Part shown: positions 36,401 to 44,815 of the stretch, in pieces | How the letters are laid out: each line of letters opens with the position of its first letter | Position numbering within the stretch: position 1 is the first letter of the stretch | NCBI GenBank assembly: GCA_963823105.1 | Contig: CAWGKC010000014.1 | Location: forward strand, 124,001-188,000 | Source: JAJYKC01 sp963823105 | GTDB taxonomy: Bacteria; Acidobacteriota; Terriglobia; Bryobacterales; Bryobacteraceae | Length of the DNA: 64,000 nt | Reading direction: 5' to 3' | The notes under the pieces: generated by a model | Database searches by the model: none | What the model saw: the letters and a program-made list of their open reading frames with translations, nothing else | Told to the model about the DNA's origin: nothing | Program-made: the position numbers and the translations under genes

Positions 36401-39400
36401 CAAGTCGCCCTTGGTGACGGCCGTGGCGACATCCGCGATGGCGCGGACCTGAGTAGTCAGGTTGGCGGCGAGCTGGTTTACGTTGTCTGTAAGATCGCGC
36501 CAAATTCCGGCCGCTCCGGGCACCAGCGCCTGGCCGCCTAGCTTGCCCTCGATCCCGACTTCGCGGGCTACGTTGCTCACCTGGTCGGCGAATACCGCCA
36601 GCGTGTCGATCATGCCGTTGATCGTGTCGGCGAGCTCGGCGATTTCCCCCTTTGTCTCCAGCACCAGCTTGCGTTTCAGATTTCCGTTGGCGACATCGGT
36701 CACGACTTTCGCGATTCCGCGAACCTGAGTGGTAAGGTTCGCAGCCATGGAGTTGACATTATCGGTCAGATCCTTCCATGTGCCGCCGACGCCGCGCACC
36801 TCGGCCTGGCCGCCCAGCTTGCCTTCCGTGCCAACTTCGCGCGCGACGCGGGTGACTTCGGACGCGAAACTATTGAGCTGATCGACCATGGTGTTGATCG
36901 TATCTTTAAGCTCCAGAATCTCGCCTTGTACGTCCACCGTGATTTTCCGGCTTAAGTTGCCGTTGGCCACGGCGGTCGTAACCTGCGCGATGTTACGGAC
37001 TTGGGCCGTCAGATTGCCGGCCATGGAGTTCACGCTGTCGGTAAGATCCTTCCACGTGCCCGCAACGCCGCGCACTTCGGCCTGGCCGCCCAGTTTGCCT
37101 TCGGTGCCGACTTCTCGCGCCACGCGGGTGACTTCTGCCGCGAAGGATCCTAACTGATCCACCATCGTATTGACGGTGTTCTTCAATTCCAGAATTTCGC
37201 CGCGCACATCGACGGTGATCTTGCGCGACAGATCGCCTCTGGCCACAGCCGTCGTGACTTCCGCGATGTTGCGGACCTGCATGGTGAGGTTGGCCGCCAT
37301 CGAGTTGACGCTGTCGGTGAGATCCTTCCAGGTGCCCGCCACGTCTTTCACATCCGCCTGTCCGCCCAGTTTGCCTTCGGTGCCGACTTCACGCGCCACC
37401 CTGGTGACTTCGGCCGCGAAGGAACTAAGCTGATCCACCATCGTATTGATTGTGTTTTTCAGCTCCTGAATCTCGCCGCGCGCGTCGACCGTGATCTTAG
37501 TGGTCAAATCGCCCTTGGCCACGGCCGTGGTGACGCCGGCGATGTTACGCACCTGATTGGTCAGATTGCTGGCCATCGAATTGACGGAGTCGGTCAGATC
37601 CTTCCACGTCCCGGCCACGCCGCGCACGTCGGCCTGTCCGCCCAGTTTGCCCTCCGTGCCGACTTCGCGCGCCACGCGCGTTACTTCGCCGGCAAACGCG
37701 TTGAGCTGGTCCACCATGGTGTTGATCGTGTTTTTCAGTTCAAGAATTTCGCCCCGCACGTCCACGGTAATTTTGCGGCTCAAATCGCCTCTCGCTACCG
37801 CCGTTGTGACCTCGGCGATGTTTCGAACCTGCGCCGTGAGATTACCGGCCATCGAGTTTACGCTGTCGGTCAAATCTTTCCAGGTTCCGCCCACGCCTTT
37901 CACATCCGCCTGGCCGCCGAGCTTCCCTTCGGTGCCGACCTCGCGCGCCACGCGCGTCACTTCGCCGGCGAAGGCGTTGAGTTGATCCACCATGGTGTTG
38001 ATGGTATTTTTCAGCTCCAGAATTTCGCCGCGGACATCCACCGTAATCTTGCGGCTCAAATCGCCTCTCGCCACCGCTGTTGTGACCTCGGCGATGTTTC
38101 GAACCTGTGCCGTGAGATTGCCGGCCATCGAGTTGACGCTATCGGTGAGATCTTTCCACGTTCCCGCGACGCCCCGCACATCGGCCTGGCCGCCCAACTT
38201 GCCTTCGGTGCCGACCTCGCGCGCCACGCGGGTTACTTCCGAAGCGAACGAGCTGAGCTGATCCACCATGGTGTTGATGGTGTTCTTCAGCTCCAGAATT
38301 TCACCGCGCACATCGACGGTGATCTTACGGCTCAGGTCGCCCTTGGCCACCGCCGTAGTAACCTCGGCGATGTTACGGACCTGGTTAGTCAGGTTGCTGG
38401 CCATCGAGTTGACGGAATCGGTTAAATCCTTCCAGGTTCCGGCGACGCCCTTCACTTCCGCCTGCCCGCCCAGTTTGCCTTCCGTACCCACTTCTCTCGC
38501 CACGCGCGTAACTTCGGATGCGAATGCGTTCAACTGATCCACCATCGTGTTGATGGTGTTTTTCAGTTCGAGAATCTCGCCCTGGACATCCACGGTGATC
38601 TTCTGCGACAGATCGCCGTTCGCCACCGCGGTGGTCACCGCGGCGATGTTGCGCACCTGCGCCGTCAGGTTGCCGGCCATCGAGTTGACGCTGTCGGTGA
38701 GATCCTTCCAAACTCCTCCGACGCCCTTGACCTCCGCCTGGCCACCCAGCTCGCCTTCGGTGCCGACCTCGCGCGCCACGCGAGTGACTTCCGACGCAAA
38801 AGCGTTCAACTGGTCGACCATCGTATTGATCGTGTTTTTTAGCTCAAGGATTTCGCCCCGCACATCCACCGTGATCTTACGCGAGAGATCGCCGTTGGCG
38901 ACCGCCGTTGTCACCTCCGCGATGTTGCGCACCTGCGCCGTCAGGTTACCGGCCATGGAATTCACGCTGTCGGTCAAGTCTTTCCAGACTCCGCCGACGC
39001 CTTTTACCTGAGCCTGGCCTCCCAGTTTGCCTTCCGTGCCGACTTCGCGCGCCACACGGGTTACTTCCGAACCAAAGCTGTTGAGCTGATCGACCATCGT
39101 GTTAATGGTGTTTTTCAGCTCGAGGATCTCGCCGCGCGCGTCCACCGTGATTTTGGTCGAAAGGTCGCCTTTGGCGACGGCGGTTGTAACTCCCGCGATG
39201 TTGCGCACCTGATTGGTCAGATTGCCCGCCATCGAGTTCACGCTCTCGGTAAGATCTTTCCACGTACCGGCCACACCCCGGACTTCCGCCTGGCCGCCCA
39301 ACTTGCCATCCGTGCCGACCTCGCGGGCCACACGGGTAACCTCCGATGCGAAGGAGCTGAGCTGATCCACCATGGTGTTGATGGTGTTTTTCAATTCCAG

Positions 39401-40648
39401 GATCTCGCCGCGCACCGCGACCGTGATTTTGCGCGACAGATCGCCATTGGCGACCGCCGTCGTCACTTCCGCGATGTTTCGCACCTGGCCGGTAAGATTG
39501 CCGGCCATCGAGTTCACGCTGTCGGTAAGATCTTTCCAGGTTCCGGCGACGCCGCGCACATCCGCCTGGCCGCCCAAAATGCCTTCCGTTCCGACTTCGC
39601 GGGCGACGCGCGTCACCTCCGAGGCGAAGCCGTTTAATTGATCCACCATCGTGTTGATCGTGTTCTTCAATTCGAGGATTTCGCCGCGCACATCCACGGT
39701 GATTTTTCGGGAAAGATCTCCATTGGCGACCGCCGTGGTCACTTCGGCGATGTTCCGGACTTGGGCGGTAAGATTGCCCGCCATGGAGTTGACGCTGTCG
39801 GTCAGGTCTTTCCAGACGCCGGCGACACCCTTTACTTCCGCCTGTCCGCCCAACTCGCCCGCGGTTCCGACTTCGCGCGCCACGCGGGTGACTTCGGAGG
39901 CGAACGATCCAAGCTGATCCACCATCGTGTTGATGGTATTCTTGAGTTCGAGAATTTCGCCCTGAACGTCCACCGTGATTTTGCGGGAAAGGTCGCCGTT
40001 AGCCACCGCGGTGGTCACTTCCGCGATGTTGCGGACCTGCGCGGTCAGATTGCCCGCCATCGAGTTCACACTGTCGGTGAGATCTTTCCAGACGCCGGCG
40101 ACGCCCTTGACCACGGCTTGGCCGCCGAGCTTGCCCTCCGTACCGACCTCCCTCGCGACACGCGTCGCCTCGGAGGCGAAGGAATTCAATTGAGCGACCA
40201 TGGTGTTCACGATGCGCGCGGTGTGCAAGAACTCGCCTTTGAGCGAGCGGCCGTCTACATCCAGAGCCATGGTTTGCGATAGGTCCCCTTTGGCCACGGA
40301 CCCGATCACACGCGCGACTTCCGTCGACGGCTGAACCAGATCTCCGATGAGGCCGTTGACCGACTCCAGGCATTCGGCCCAATCTCCCGAAGCCGATCCC
40401 ATGCTGGCGCGCTGGTTGATCTTGCCTTCCTTACCCACCGCGCCGCTGATGCGAGCGAATTCGCTCGCCATGCGCGCGTTCAATTTGAAGATGTCGTTGA
40501 GGGTGTCCGCGATCTTGCCCGCGATTCCGGTCCGGTCGACCGGCAGGCGAACCGAAAAATCGCCATCCTTGAAGGCAATCAACGTTTTCAGCAGAGCGCT
40601 CGTATCGAGCGCGTCGGTTACGGATGCAGTCGCTACGGTTTCGTTCAT
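33461..40648 (-). CDS. giant cytosolic poly-HAMP hybrid histidine kinase (2395 residues)
   Basis: 2395 residues with no membrane segment. Residues 109-1465 hold fifteen consecutive units, fourteen starting exactly every 92 residues from 201; each contains two HAMP-like helix pairs (VTTAVANGDLSRKITVDVQG with ELKNTINTMVDQL, then VAREVGTEGKLGGQA with DLTDSVNSMAGNLT). Units 1-12 are nearly identical; 13 and 14 diverge. Then come a GAF domain (about 1470-1615), a coiled coil, HisKA (His1688 in ANMSHELRTPLNN), HATPase (DTGIGIAQDKQ, GGTGLGLSISREL) and three receivers: REC1 (Asp2039), REC2 (degenerate) and REC3 (Asp2308, Lys2360). The poly-HAMP/kinase layout recalls fungal group III Nik1 kinases. AAGGAG precedes the ATG. 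It lies between two response-regulator genes in one operon. Confidence 0.92.
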   Translation of the reverse strand: MNETVATASVTDALDTSALLKTLIAFKDGDFSVRLPVDRTGIAGKIADTLNDIFKLNARMASEFARISGAVGKEGKINQRASMGSASGDWAECLESVNGLIGDLVQPSTEVARVIGSVAKGDLSQTMALDVDGRSLKGEFLHTARIVNTMVAQLNSFASEATRVAREVGTEGKLGGQAVVKGVAGVWKDLTDSVNSMAGNLTAQVRNIAEVTTAVANGDLSRKITVDVQGEILELKNTINTMVDQLGSFASEVTRVAREVGTAGELGGQAEVKGVAGVWKDLTDSVNSMAGNLTAQVRNIAEVTTAVANGDLSRKITVDVRGEILELKNTINTMVDQLNGFASEVTRVAREVGTEGILGGQADVRGVAGTWKDLTDSVNSMAGNLTGQVRNIAEVTTAVANGDLSRKITVAVRGEILELKNTINTMVDQLSSFASEVTRVAREVGTDGKLGGQAEVRGVAGTWKDLTESVNSMAGNLTNQVRNIAGVTTAVAKGDLSTKITVDARGEILELKNTINTMVDQLNSFGSEVTRVAREVGTEGKLGGQAQVKGVGGVWKDLTDSVNSMAGNLTAQVRNIAEVTTAVANGDLSRKITVDVRGEILELKNTINTMVDQLNAFASEVTRVAREVGTEGELGGQAEVKGVGGVWKDLTDSVNSMAGNLTAQVRNIAAVTTAVANGDLSQKITVDVQGEILELKNTINTMVDQLNAFASEVTRVAREVGTEGKLGGQAEVKGVAGTWKDLTDSVNSMASNLTNQVRNIAEVTTAVAKGDLSRKITVDVRGEILELKNTINTMVDQLSSFASEVTRVAREVGTEGKLGGQADVRGVAGTWKDLTDSVNSMAGNLTAQVRNIAEVTTAVARGDLSRKITVDVRGEILELKNTINTMVDQLNAFAGEVTRVAREVGTEGKLGGQADVKGVGGTWKDLTDSVNSMAGNLTAQVRNIAEVTTAVARGDLSRKITVDVRGEILELKNTINTMVDQLNAFAGEVTRVAREVGTEGKLGGQADVRGVAGTWKDLTDSVNSMASNLTNQVRNIAGVTTAVAKGDLTTKITVDARGEIQELKNTINTMVDQLSSFAAEVTRVAREVGTEGKLGGQADVKDVAGTWKDLTDSVNSMAANLTMQVRNIAEVTTAVARGDLSRKITVDVRGEILELKNTVNTMVDQLGSFAAEVTRVAREVGTEGKLGGQAEVRGVAGTWKDLTDSVNSMAGNLTAQVRNIAQVTTAVANGNLSRKITVDVQGEILELKDTINTMVDQLNSFASEVTRVAREVGTEGKLGGQAEVRGVGGTWKDLTDNVNSMAANLTTQVRGIAKVVTDVANGNLKRKLVLETKGEIAELADTINGMIDTLAVFADQVSNVAREVGIEGKLGGQALVPGAAGIWRDLTDNVNQLAANLTTQVRAIADVATAVTKGDLTRSIAVEALGEVAALKDNINEMIVNLAETTRKNTDQDWLKTNIAKFTGMLQGQRDLVAVSRLLLSELTPLVGAQNGSFYIADSSDEGGTLKLLAAYASSHEGPLPAEFKMGQGLVGQCGREKVRILVTDIPKDYIKISSSLGEATPLSIVVLPVLFEGEAKAVLELASFRHFSDIHLAFLDQLTQSIGIVLNTIAATMRTEQLLKQSQALAEQLQKTNAELEEKAHLLAEQKNEVETKNREVEQAKAALEEKAEQLSLTSKYKSEFLANMSHELRTPLNNLLILAQMLAENSDNILTPKQVKYAETIHSSGTDLLALINDILDLSKIESGKMDVEVGSVRLSELRDFCLRTFRHVAEGKSLEFSIDLTESLPAETIVTDAKRLQQVLKNLLSNALKFTERGTVRLQIDRAASGWSPNHPVLSRVKSVIAFSVTDTGIGIAQDKQRIVFEAFQQADGTTSRKYGGTGLGLSISRELTRLLGGEIRLKSAPGVGSTFTLYLPQVWAAHLPATRPDIQRAIPSPGNWMGAPPVDGVMANGGEIADIVLLPPSTAPTPVVHDIELDDDRNLIRPGDAVLLIVEDDVTFARILVDLAHDRDIKVLVALRGGTALSLAREFSPSAITLDITLPDMAGWTILDRLKHDPATRHIPVHVISGDENRRRGLALGAMTYLEKSVTKDKLTAAFDAIHNSLERRKRKLLIVAEDDSLRALWKEELGGNDVETFAVGSGGEALAAVSQKYLDGIVIDMSVAGIPATQLVEEIQAELGALTPPILIYGPAAPGVDVDAEIRNLGRQSVVRYVDSLERLLEETVLFLHRAEIDLSESQRDILGSVRRIDARLAGKNVLVVDDDVRNIFALTTVLEQHGLRVVHAENGRAGIERLRSTPGIDGVLMDIMMPEMDGYETMRAIRQIAEFRSLPIVAVTAKAMKGDRAKCIEAGASDYITKPVDLDQLFSVLRVWLAGSHVPAPSAIAAAAGNSSV
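36257..40324 (-). repeat. tandem 276-bp coding repeats encoding double-HAMP-like units
   Basis: The coding DNA repeats with a period of 276 bp (92 codons). Units 1-12 occupy 36737-40048 and are very similar in protein and largely in DNA; a less conserved unit precedes them (40049-40324) and two divergent ones follow (36257-36736). Variation clusters at a few codons, such as AVANGDLS versus AVAKGDLT, and at third positions. The repeat is an internal part of the giant kinase gene, not a mobile or CRISPR repeat. Confidence 0.9.
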
Positions 40649-40684
40649 CTCAGACTCCTTGTGTCGCGCGATTTCGTCTATCGT

Positions 40685-41083
40685 TTATCCAAGTAGTTCC
40701 TTAAATACCGCTCCCAGGCTCAAGAAAGCCTCTAAGTTCGACGGCTTTCGCAGATAACGCGTGGCGCCAAGCTCGTTGGCAATGAGCCGGTCGCGGGGTG
40801 AATCCGACGAGGTCAGAATGACCACCGGGATGTGTTCCAACACCGGCGATTCGCGAAGTTTCTGAAGAATCTCGATTCCATCGTGCCGGGGCAGATTCAG
40901 GTCGAGGATGACCAGGCTGATAGCGCCGGCGCCCCCATCGGATGCCGCGCCGGATAGGATGCTCAACGCATCTTTTCCGTCTGAAGCCACGCGCAAATTG
41001 CATTCGACGTCATGCTCACGTAGCGCCTCGCGTATCAGGTAGACGTCCGATGGATTGTCTTCGGCCAATAGAACGTCAGGCAT
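40685..41083 (-). CDS. single-domain response regulator (Rcp1-like)
   Basis: 132 residues consisting of a receiver domain only: VLLAEDNPSDVYLIREAL (acidic pocket), LVILDLNLPRHDGIE (phospho-acceptor Asp), VVILTSSDSPRDR and YLRKPSNLEAFL (conserved Lys). The NPSDVYLI and NLPRHDG forms are those of Rcp1-type partners of hybrid kinases and phytochromes. It is the first gene of the leftward operon, 36 nt before the poly-HAMP kinase, and is its likely phosphotransfer partner. Confidence 0.88.
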   Translation of the reverse strand: MPDVLLAEDNPSDVYLIREALREHDVECNLRVASDGKDALSILSGAASDGGAGAISLVILDLNLPRHDGIEILQKLRESPVLEHIPVVILTSSDSPRDRLIANELGATRYLRKPSNLEAFLSLGAVFKELLG

Positions 41084-41520
41084 CGTTTACCTCGGATCCG
41101 GAAGTGCCAGCTCCGGCAGGCGCCAGGCAAGGCTTCGCAAGGAATGCACACCATGCAAATTCTGCTTGGTGCGCCGTGCAGAATTTAATTTCCGGCGCCG
41201 CAATCATCGGGTTTCGCGCAGCGGCGGATCGAGCTCGGGCCTTTCGACTCAACCGCATCGGACTCCCGCACTTATTGGAATCGTATCAAAAGCCATCGGA
41301 AAAGTCCTCAAATTAGGCAATTCGCCTGCCATTCCGGAGCCCGATTCCGCGATTCTAGCCGGTACGTTAGACCTCTACGCGCATTGGGGGCCCCGCCGCC
41401 CTGTCTATGGAAACCAACTGGCGGCTTGTGTCCTAACGCACGCCCGTAATTGGGCCGACGGGTGCTATGCAAGTTTGTGACGAATACGGTTTGGGAGGGC
41501 AATGCCATTCCACCCGGAGT
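41084..41520. other. divergent intergenic region, 437 bp, with a 30-bp inverted repeat
   Basis: The region between two divergent signalling operons has no recognisable gene; short frames in it show no domain. It contains AAATTCTGC (41157-41165) and GCAGAATTT (41178-41186), a perfect 9-bp inverted repeat with a 12-bp gap, 74 bp upstream of the leftward response-regulator start. This could be an operator for both directions or a 5' leader hairpin. Confidence 0.5.
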
Positions 41521-41931
41521 ATGCCTTACAAGAACAGGACAGTTCTCATAATAGATGACGAAGTCTCACAGCGCAGGCTCATGCGCGGCATTCTGGAAGA
41601 TGCTGGATACAGCGTATTGGAAGGCGCGGATTACGCTGAAGCGCTGGCCGTCCACAGCCAATATCGTGGCAAGATCGACATCGTGTTAACCGACGTCTCT
41701 CTGCCCGGCCCGAACGGCTACGCACTGGTCAAAGCTCTGCTCGAAATCGAACCGGATCTTAAAGCTATTTTTGTTTCCGGCCAGGCCGGAGCGGAGGCGT
41801 GCCGCTTTCATGGCATGGCGACAACCGACGTGCATTTCCTGGAGAAGCCGCTCGACGCCGCCGACCTCGTCGGGCGCGTCCGCCACGTGTTGAAGGCGGG
41901 AGGGCCCTTCTTGACCAAGGCGGCTACGTAA
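41521..41931 (+). CDS. stand-alone receiver-domain protein
   Basis: 136 residues. One receiver domain: TVLIIDDEVSQRRLMRGILEDAGY, phospho-acceptor Asp in IVLTDVSLPGPNGYALV, KAIFVSGQAG and FLEKPLDAADLVGRV. No output domain follows. The start at 41521 is chosen because the in-frame extension to 41467 adds no domain residues. It may serve as a phosphate sink or relay for the kinases on the other strand, or for the activator gene 199 bp downstream. Confidence 0.83.
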   Translation: MPYKNRTVLIIDDEVSQRRLMRGILEDAGYSVLEGADYAEALAVHSQYRGKIDIVLTDVSLPGPNGYALVKALLEIEPDLKAIFVSGQAGAEACRFHGMATTDVHFLEKPLDAADLVGRVRHVLKAGGPFLTKAAT

Positions 41932-42130
41932 CCTCGACGTACCACTTCGCGCTGCCCGTTCTACCAGACGTCCCCATCGAGCGTGGCAATCTTCTTCCCC
42001 GTCCACGTTCCAATCCGGCTATCGGGCGTCTTCACAAAATCATCCTTGAAGGAGATCCGCGTCGGGCAACGAGTCGTTCTCAGCGAAATCCGTGTGCAAA
42101 GGCTTACAATAGCGCTGAGGCATAAGGAAA

Positions 42131-43528
42131 ATGGCCGCACAGATTCTGGTTGTAGACGACGATTTCCAGGAGCGATCCGACTTGGCCCAGATGGTGGAAT
42201 CCTTTGGCTTTCAGGTTGCCACGGCCAGCGACGGCGAGGACGCTTTGGCCAAACTGGTCTCCTTCCCGGCGAAAGCGATCCTGACCGACTTGGTCATGCC
42301 CCGGATGGATGGGGCCACGCTTCTAAAGGTATTGGCCGAGCGGGGCGAACGGATTCCAACGATCGTCCTGACGGGATTCGGGAACGTAGACCAGGCGATT
42401 TCCTTCGTCCATGATCTTAAGGCCTTCTGGTTCCTCGAAAAACCAGTGCAGGCCGGGGTCATGCGAACGCTACTGGACCGCGCTCTGCAACAGAACGGGC
42501 TGATTGAGGAGGCCCAGCGACTGAACCGTCAACTCAGTTATACGGGCGTCCTGGACGAGTTGATCGGCAATTCTCCATCCATGAAGGAGGTGTTTTCCCT
42601 CATCCAGCAGGTCGGGCCCACTACCGCATCGGTGTTCATCAGCGGAGAGAGTGGAACGGGAAAAGAACTCGTCGCCCGCGCGATCCATCGCCTGAGCCCC
42701 GGAAGCGCAGGTCCGTTTGTGGCGGTGAATTGCGCGGCGTTGCCGGACACTCTCGTGGAAAGCGAACTCTTCGGTCATGAAAGAGGCGCATTCACCGGTG
42801 CAGTCGAACGCCGGGCGGGGTGCTTCGAGCAGGCCGACGGCGGAACGCTTTTTCTCGATGAGATCGGCGACATGCCGGTTGGCACTCAAGCGAAGTTGCT
42901 CCGCGTGATAGAGGAATCGAGGGTACGCAGACTCGGGGGCAAGAACGATCTCCCCATCGCGGTGCGCGTACTGGCGGCCACGAACCGCCCGCCGGAAGAA
43001 GCGATCCGGAACAACCGCCTTCGCGAGGACCTTTATTACCGGCTGAACGTTTTCCGAATTAACCTGCCGCCTCTACGGGACCGCAGGGAGGACATTCCAT
43101 CGATCGCCGCGGCCCTGATTCGCGACCTGAATAAGAAGCACGGCTGCCGGGTGACCCATCTGAATCCCGACGTGCTACAGCGGTTTAGTCTGGCTTCGTG
43201 GCCAGGAAATGTAAGAGAATTGCGGAACGTAATCGAGCGTGCCGTGATCATGGCTGGCGAAGGGGAAATTCACCTTGGGCATATTCCCGGCGCATCGGCT
43301 CCGGTGCCGCAACCTGCCGCGCCATCCACCGATTCGGACAACCTTCTTCAAATGCCGGTTGGAGCGAGCATGGATGAGGTTGAAGAAGCTTACTTCCGCC
43401 TGACGCTGAAATATACGAATGGCAACAAGACGCGCGCGGCCGAGATTCTTGGCGTGTCCCTCCGCACTCTGCACAATCGAATGCTGTCGTATGGCAATGG
43501 AAAAACCAATAGCGCCACCGCCGGTTAA
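42131..43528 (+). CDS. NtrC-family sigma-54-dependent response regulator
   Basis: 465 residues. Receiver (4-118; ILVVDDDFQERSDL, AILTDLVMPRMDG, FLEKPVQ), AAA+ domain (about 143-370; Walker A GESGTGKELVARAIH, the sigma-54 contact loop ERGAFTGAVERRAG, Walker B GGTLFLDEIGD, arginine-finger region NRLREDLYYRLNVF) and a Fis-type C-terminal helix-turn-helix (GNKTRAAEILGVSLRTLHNRM). It should activate sigma-54 promoters when phosphorylated. No cognate kinase is directly adjacent on the same strand; a small kinase gene lies convergently 437 bp beyond. Confidence 0.92.
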   Translation: MAAQILVVDDDFQERSDLAQMVESFGFQVATASDGEDALAKLVSFPAKAILTDLVMPRMDGATLLKVLAERGERIPTIVLTGFGNVDQAISFVHDLKAFWFLEKPVQAGVMRTLLDRALQQNGLIEEAQRLNRQLSYTGVLDELIGNSPSMKEVFSLIQQVGPTTASVFISGESGTGKELVARAIHRLSPGSAGPFVAVNCAALPDTLVESELFGHERGAFTGAVERRAGCFEQADGGTLFLDEIGDMPVGTQAKLLRVIEESRVRRLGGKNDLPIAVRVLAATNRPPEEAIRNNRLREDLYYRLNVFRINLPPLRDRREDIPSIAAALIRDLNKKHGCRVTHLNPDVLQRFSLASWPGNVRELRNVIERAVIMAGEGEIHLGHIPGASAPVPQPAAPSTDSDNLLQMPVGASMDEVEEAYFRLTLKYTNGNKTRAAEILGVSLRTLHNRMLSYGNGKTNSATAG

Positions 43529-43965
43529 ATCGCCAAGACTTGAGAGACTCGTTCTGTAACTCGATTCCATGGGCCGCACCACGCCCATGCCTTTTTTCCG
43601 ATTTTCCGTTCCGATCCGACTTGCTTACTTCCCCTTCTTTCCTTTGTTTCCAAAAAATTTATTGCAACGTTGCGTTTTTACGAAGATCAAAAACCCGTTC
43701 ATTTGCCCTTGCACGGGTTAGGGAGCCGCGTCAAACGCGAGCGGCCAGCGCCCACCTTTTTGCATTCGCGATCTCCAGTGCCTAGGGTGGAAACCACTTA
43801 GCGGCGAGGACGAAGATGATCAGTCGTCTCGCTCTTGGTTACACAATAGCGCGGGGGGTGGGGAAAGCGAGCGGCGGGATGGCGAGGATGGGGTGTAAGG
43901 TATTGAGGGGAGGGGAGATATAATTTTTTCGGGGCGTTGTGACTGGAGATTTGGGGGTGGGTAGA
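43529..43965. other. intergenic region, 437 bp, strand-asymmetric purine-rich tail
   Basis: No gene was recognised. The first part is pyrimidine-rich on the plus strand. AACCCGT (43692-43698) and ACGGGTT (43713-43719) form a 7-bp stem with a 14-base loop, which may mark the end of the NtrC-type gene. From about 43850 to 43920 the plus strand is strongly G-rich with several runs of four or more G, then an AT-rich stretch. Function unknown. Confidence 0.45.
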
Positions 43966-44757
43966 CTATTGGCTAGCGACGGGCAGTGTAAAGAAGAACG
44001 TCGACCCGGTTCCGTCCGTCGATTCGGCCCAGAGCCTGCCGCCGTGCCGCTCGACGATTGCCCGGCAGATCGCGAGGCCCATGCCTGCACCTTTTCGTTC
44101 CGCCGCGCTCAAGCGCTGGAACGGTTTGAAGATGCGTTCGAGGTAATCGGCCTCGATGCCAGGGCCGTTATCCCGAATGGCGAATTGCCACTCATCCACT
44201 TGTTTGAGCGCGGAAATGTCGATACGTGGAGAAGTCGGGCCGCCGTGCCGGACCGCGTTACGGATCAGGTACTCGAAGATCTGCACCAGGCGGTCGGGGC
44301 TGCCGTAGACGGACGGTAATTCGCCGTAGGTTACCTCGGCGCCGCGATCGCGCAATTCCCCGGCCAGTCTCGCCAACGCGGTTCGGAGCATGACGTCCAT
44401 CCGAGCCGGTTGGAACGACGTTGGCTCAATTTGCAGCGCGATCGAATAATTGGTCAAGCCATCCAACAATAAATCGATTCGCCCGGCGCCATCGAGGATG
44501 AATTCGAGGCGCTGTTCGTCGCCGGCGGTCCCGGGCTCCCGGGCTCTCTTCCGGATCAGTTCAGCGTGCGCTCGGATTGCTCGAGTTGGTTCCCTCAGGT
44601 CGTGGCAGGCGCGCAGGAGAAACTCGCTGAGATCCCGATCGGAGATCGAGCGAGCGGGGCGTTGGCGACGGTCCGGGAGTCCGGTAAGTTTGCCGTGCGG
44701 CACGACACATACCCTACCACACCCTTGAATTCGAAGAATAACCTGTCCGCGGGCCAT
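43966..44757 (-). CDS. small sensorless histidine kinase
   Basis: 263 residues with no transmembrane or recognisable sensor domain. HisKA has RACHDLREPTRAIRAHAELI; the ATPase domain shows LIRNAVRHGGPTSP (N box), RDNGPGIEADYLERIFKPFQRL and GAGMGLAICRAIVERHGGRLW. The C-terminal kinase closely parallels that of the REC-PAS kinase at 31.9 kb. It may be driven through protein partners or phosphorylate the NtrC-type regulator whose gene ends 437 bp away on the other strand. Confidence 0.84.
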   Translation of the reverse strand: MARGQVILRIQGCGRVCVVPHGKLTGLPDRRQRPARSISDRDLSEFLLRACHDLREPTRAIRAHAELIRKRAREPGTAGDEQRLEFILDGAGRIDLLLDGLTNYSIALQIEPTSFQPARMDVMLRTALARLAGELRDRGAEVTYGELPSVYGSPDRLVQIFEYLIRNAVRHGGPTSPRIDISALKQVDEWQFAIRDNGPGIEADYLERIFKPFQRLSAAERKGAGMGLAICRAIVERHGGRLWAESTDGTGSTFFFTLPVASQ

Positions 44758-44815
44758 AATAGCCGTAGGTTCACAGTTCCTCCGGGCGCTCTGAGCGGCG
44801 CTACGCCGACGAAAT

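Noticed and set aside
36462..40193. Series of about 89-residue plus-strand ORFs repeating a similar sequence
   Set aside because: They are antisense shadows of the 276-bp HAMP-encoding repeats; their periodic identity comes from the coding strand.
36257..40324. Regular repeats considered as a CRISPR-like or other non-coding array
   Set aside because: The period is 276 bp without spacers, and the units are in-frame HAMP codons of one gene.
43640..43690. GCAACGTTGC followed by TTTTT as a terminator of the NtrC-type gene
   Set aside because: The palindrome has no loop, so it cannot form a normal hairpin; the 7-bp stem at 43692-43719 is a slightly better candidate but lacks a T run.
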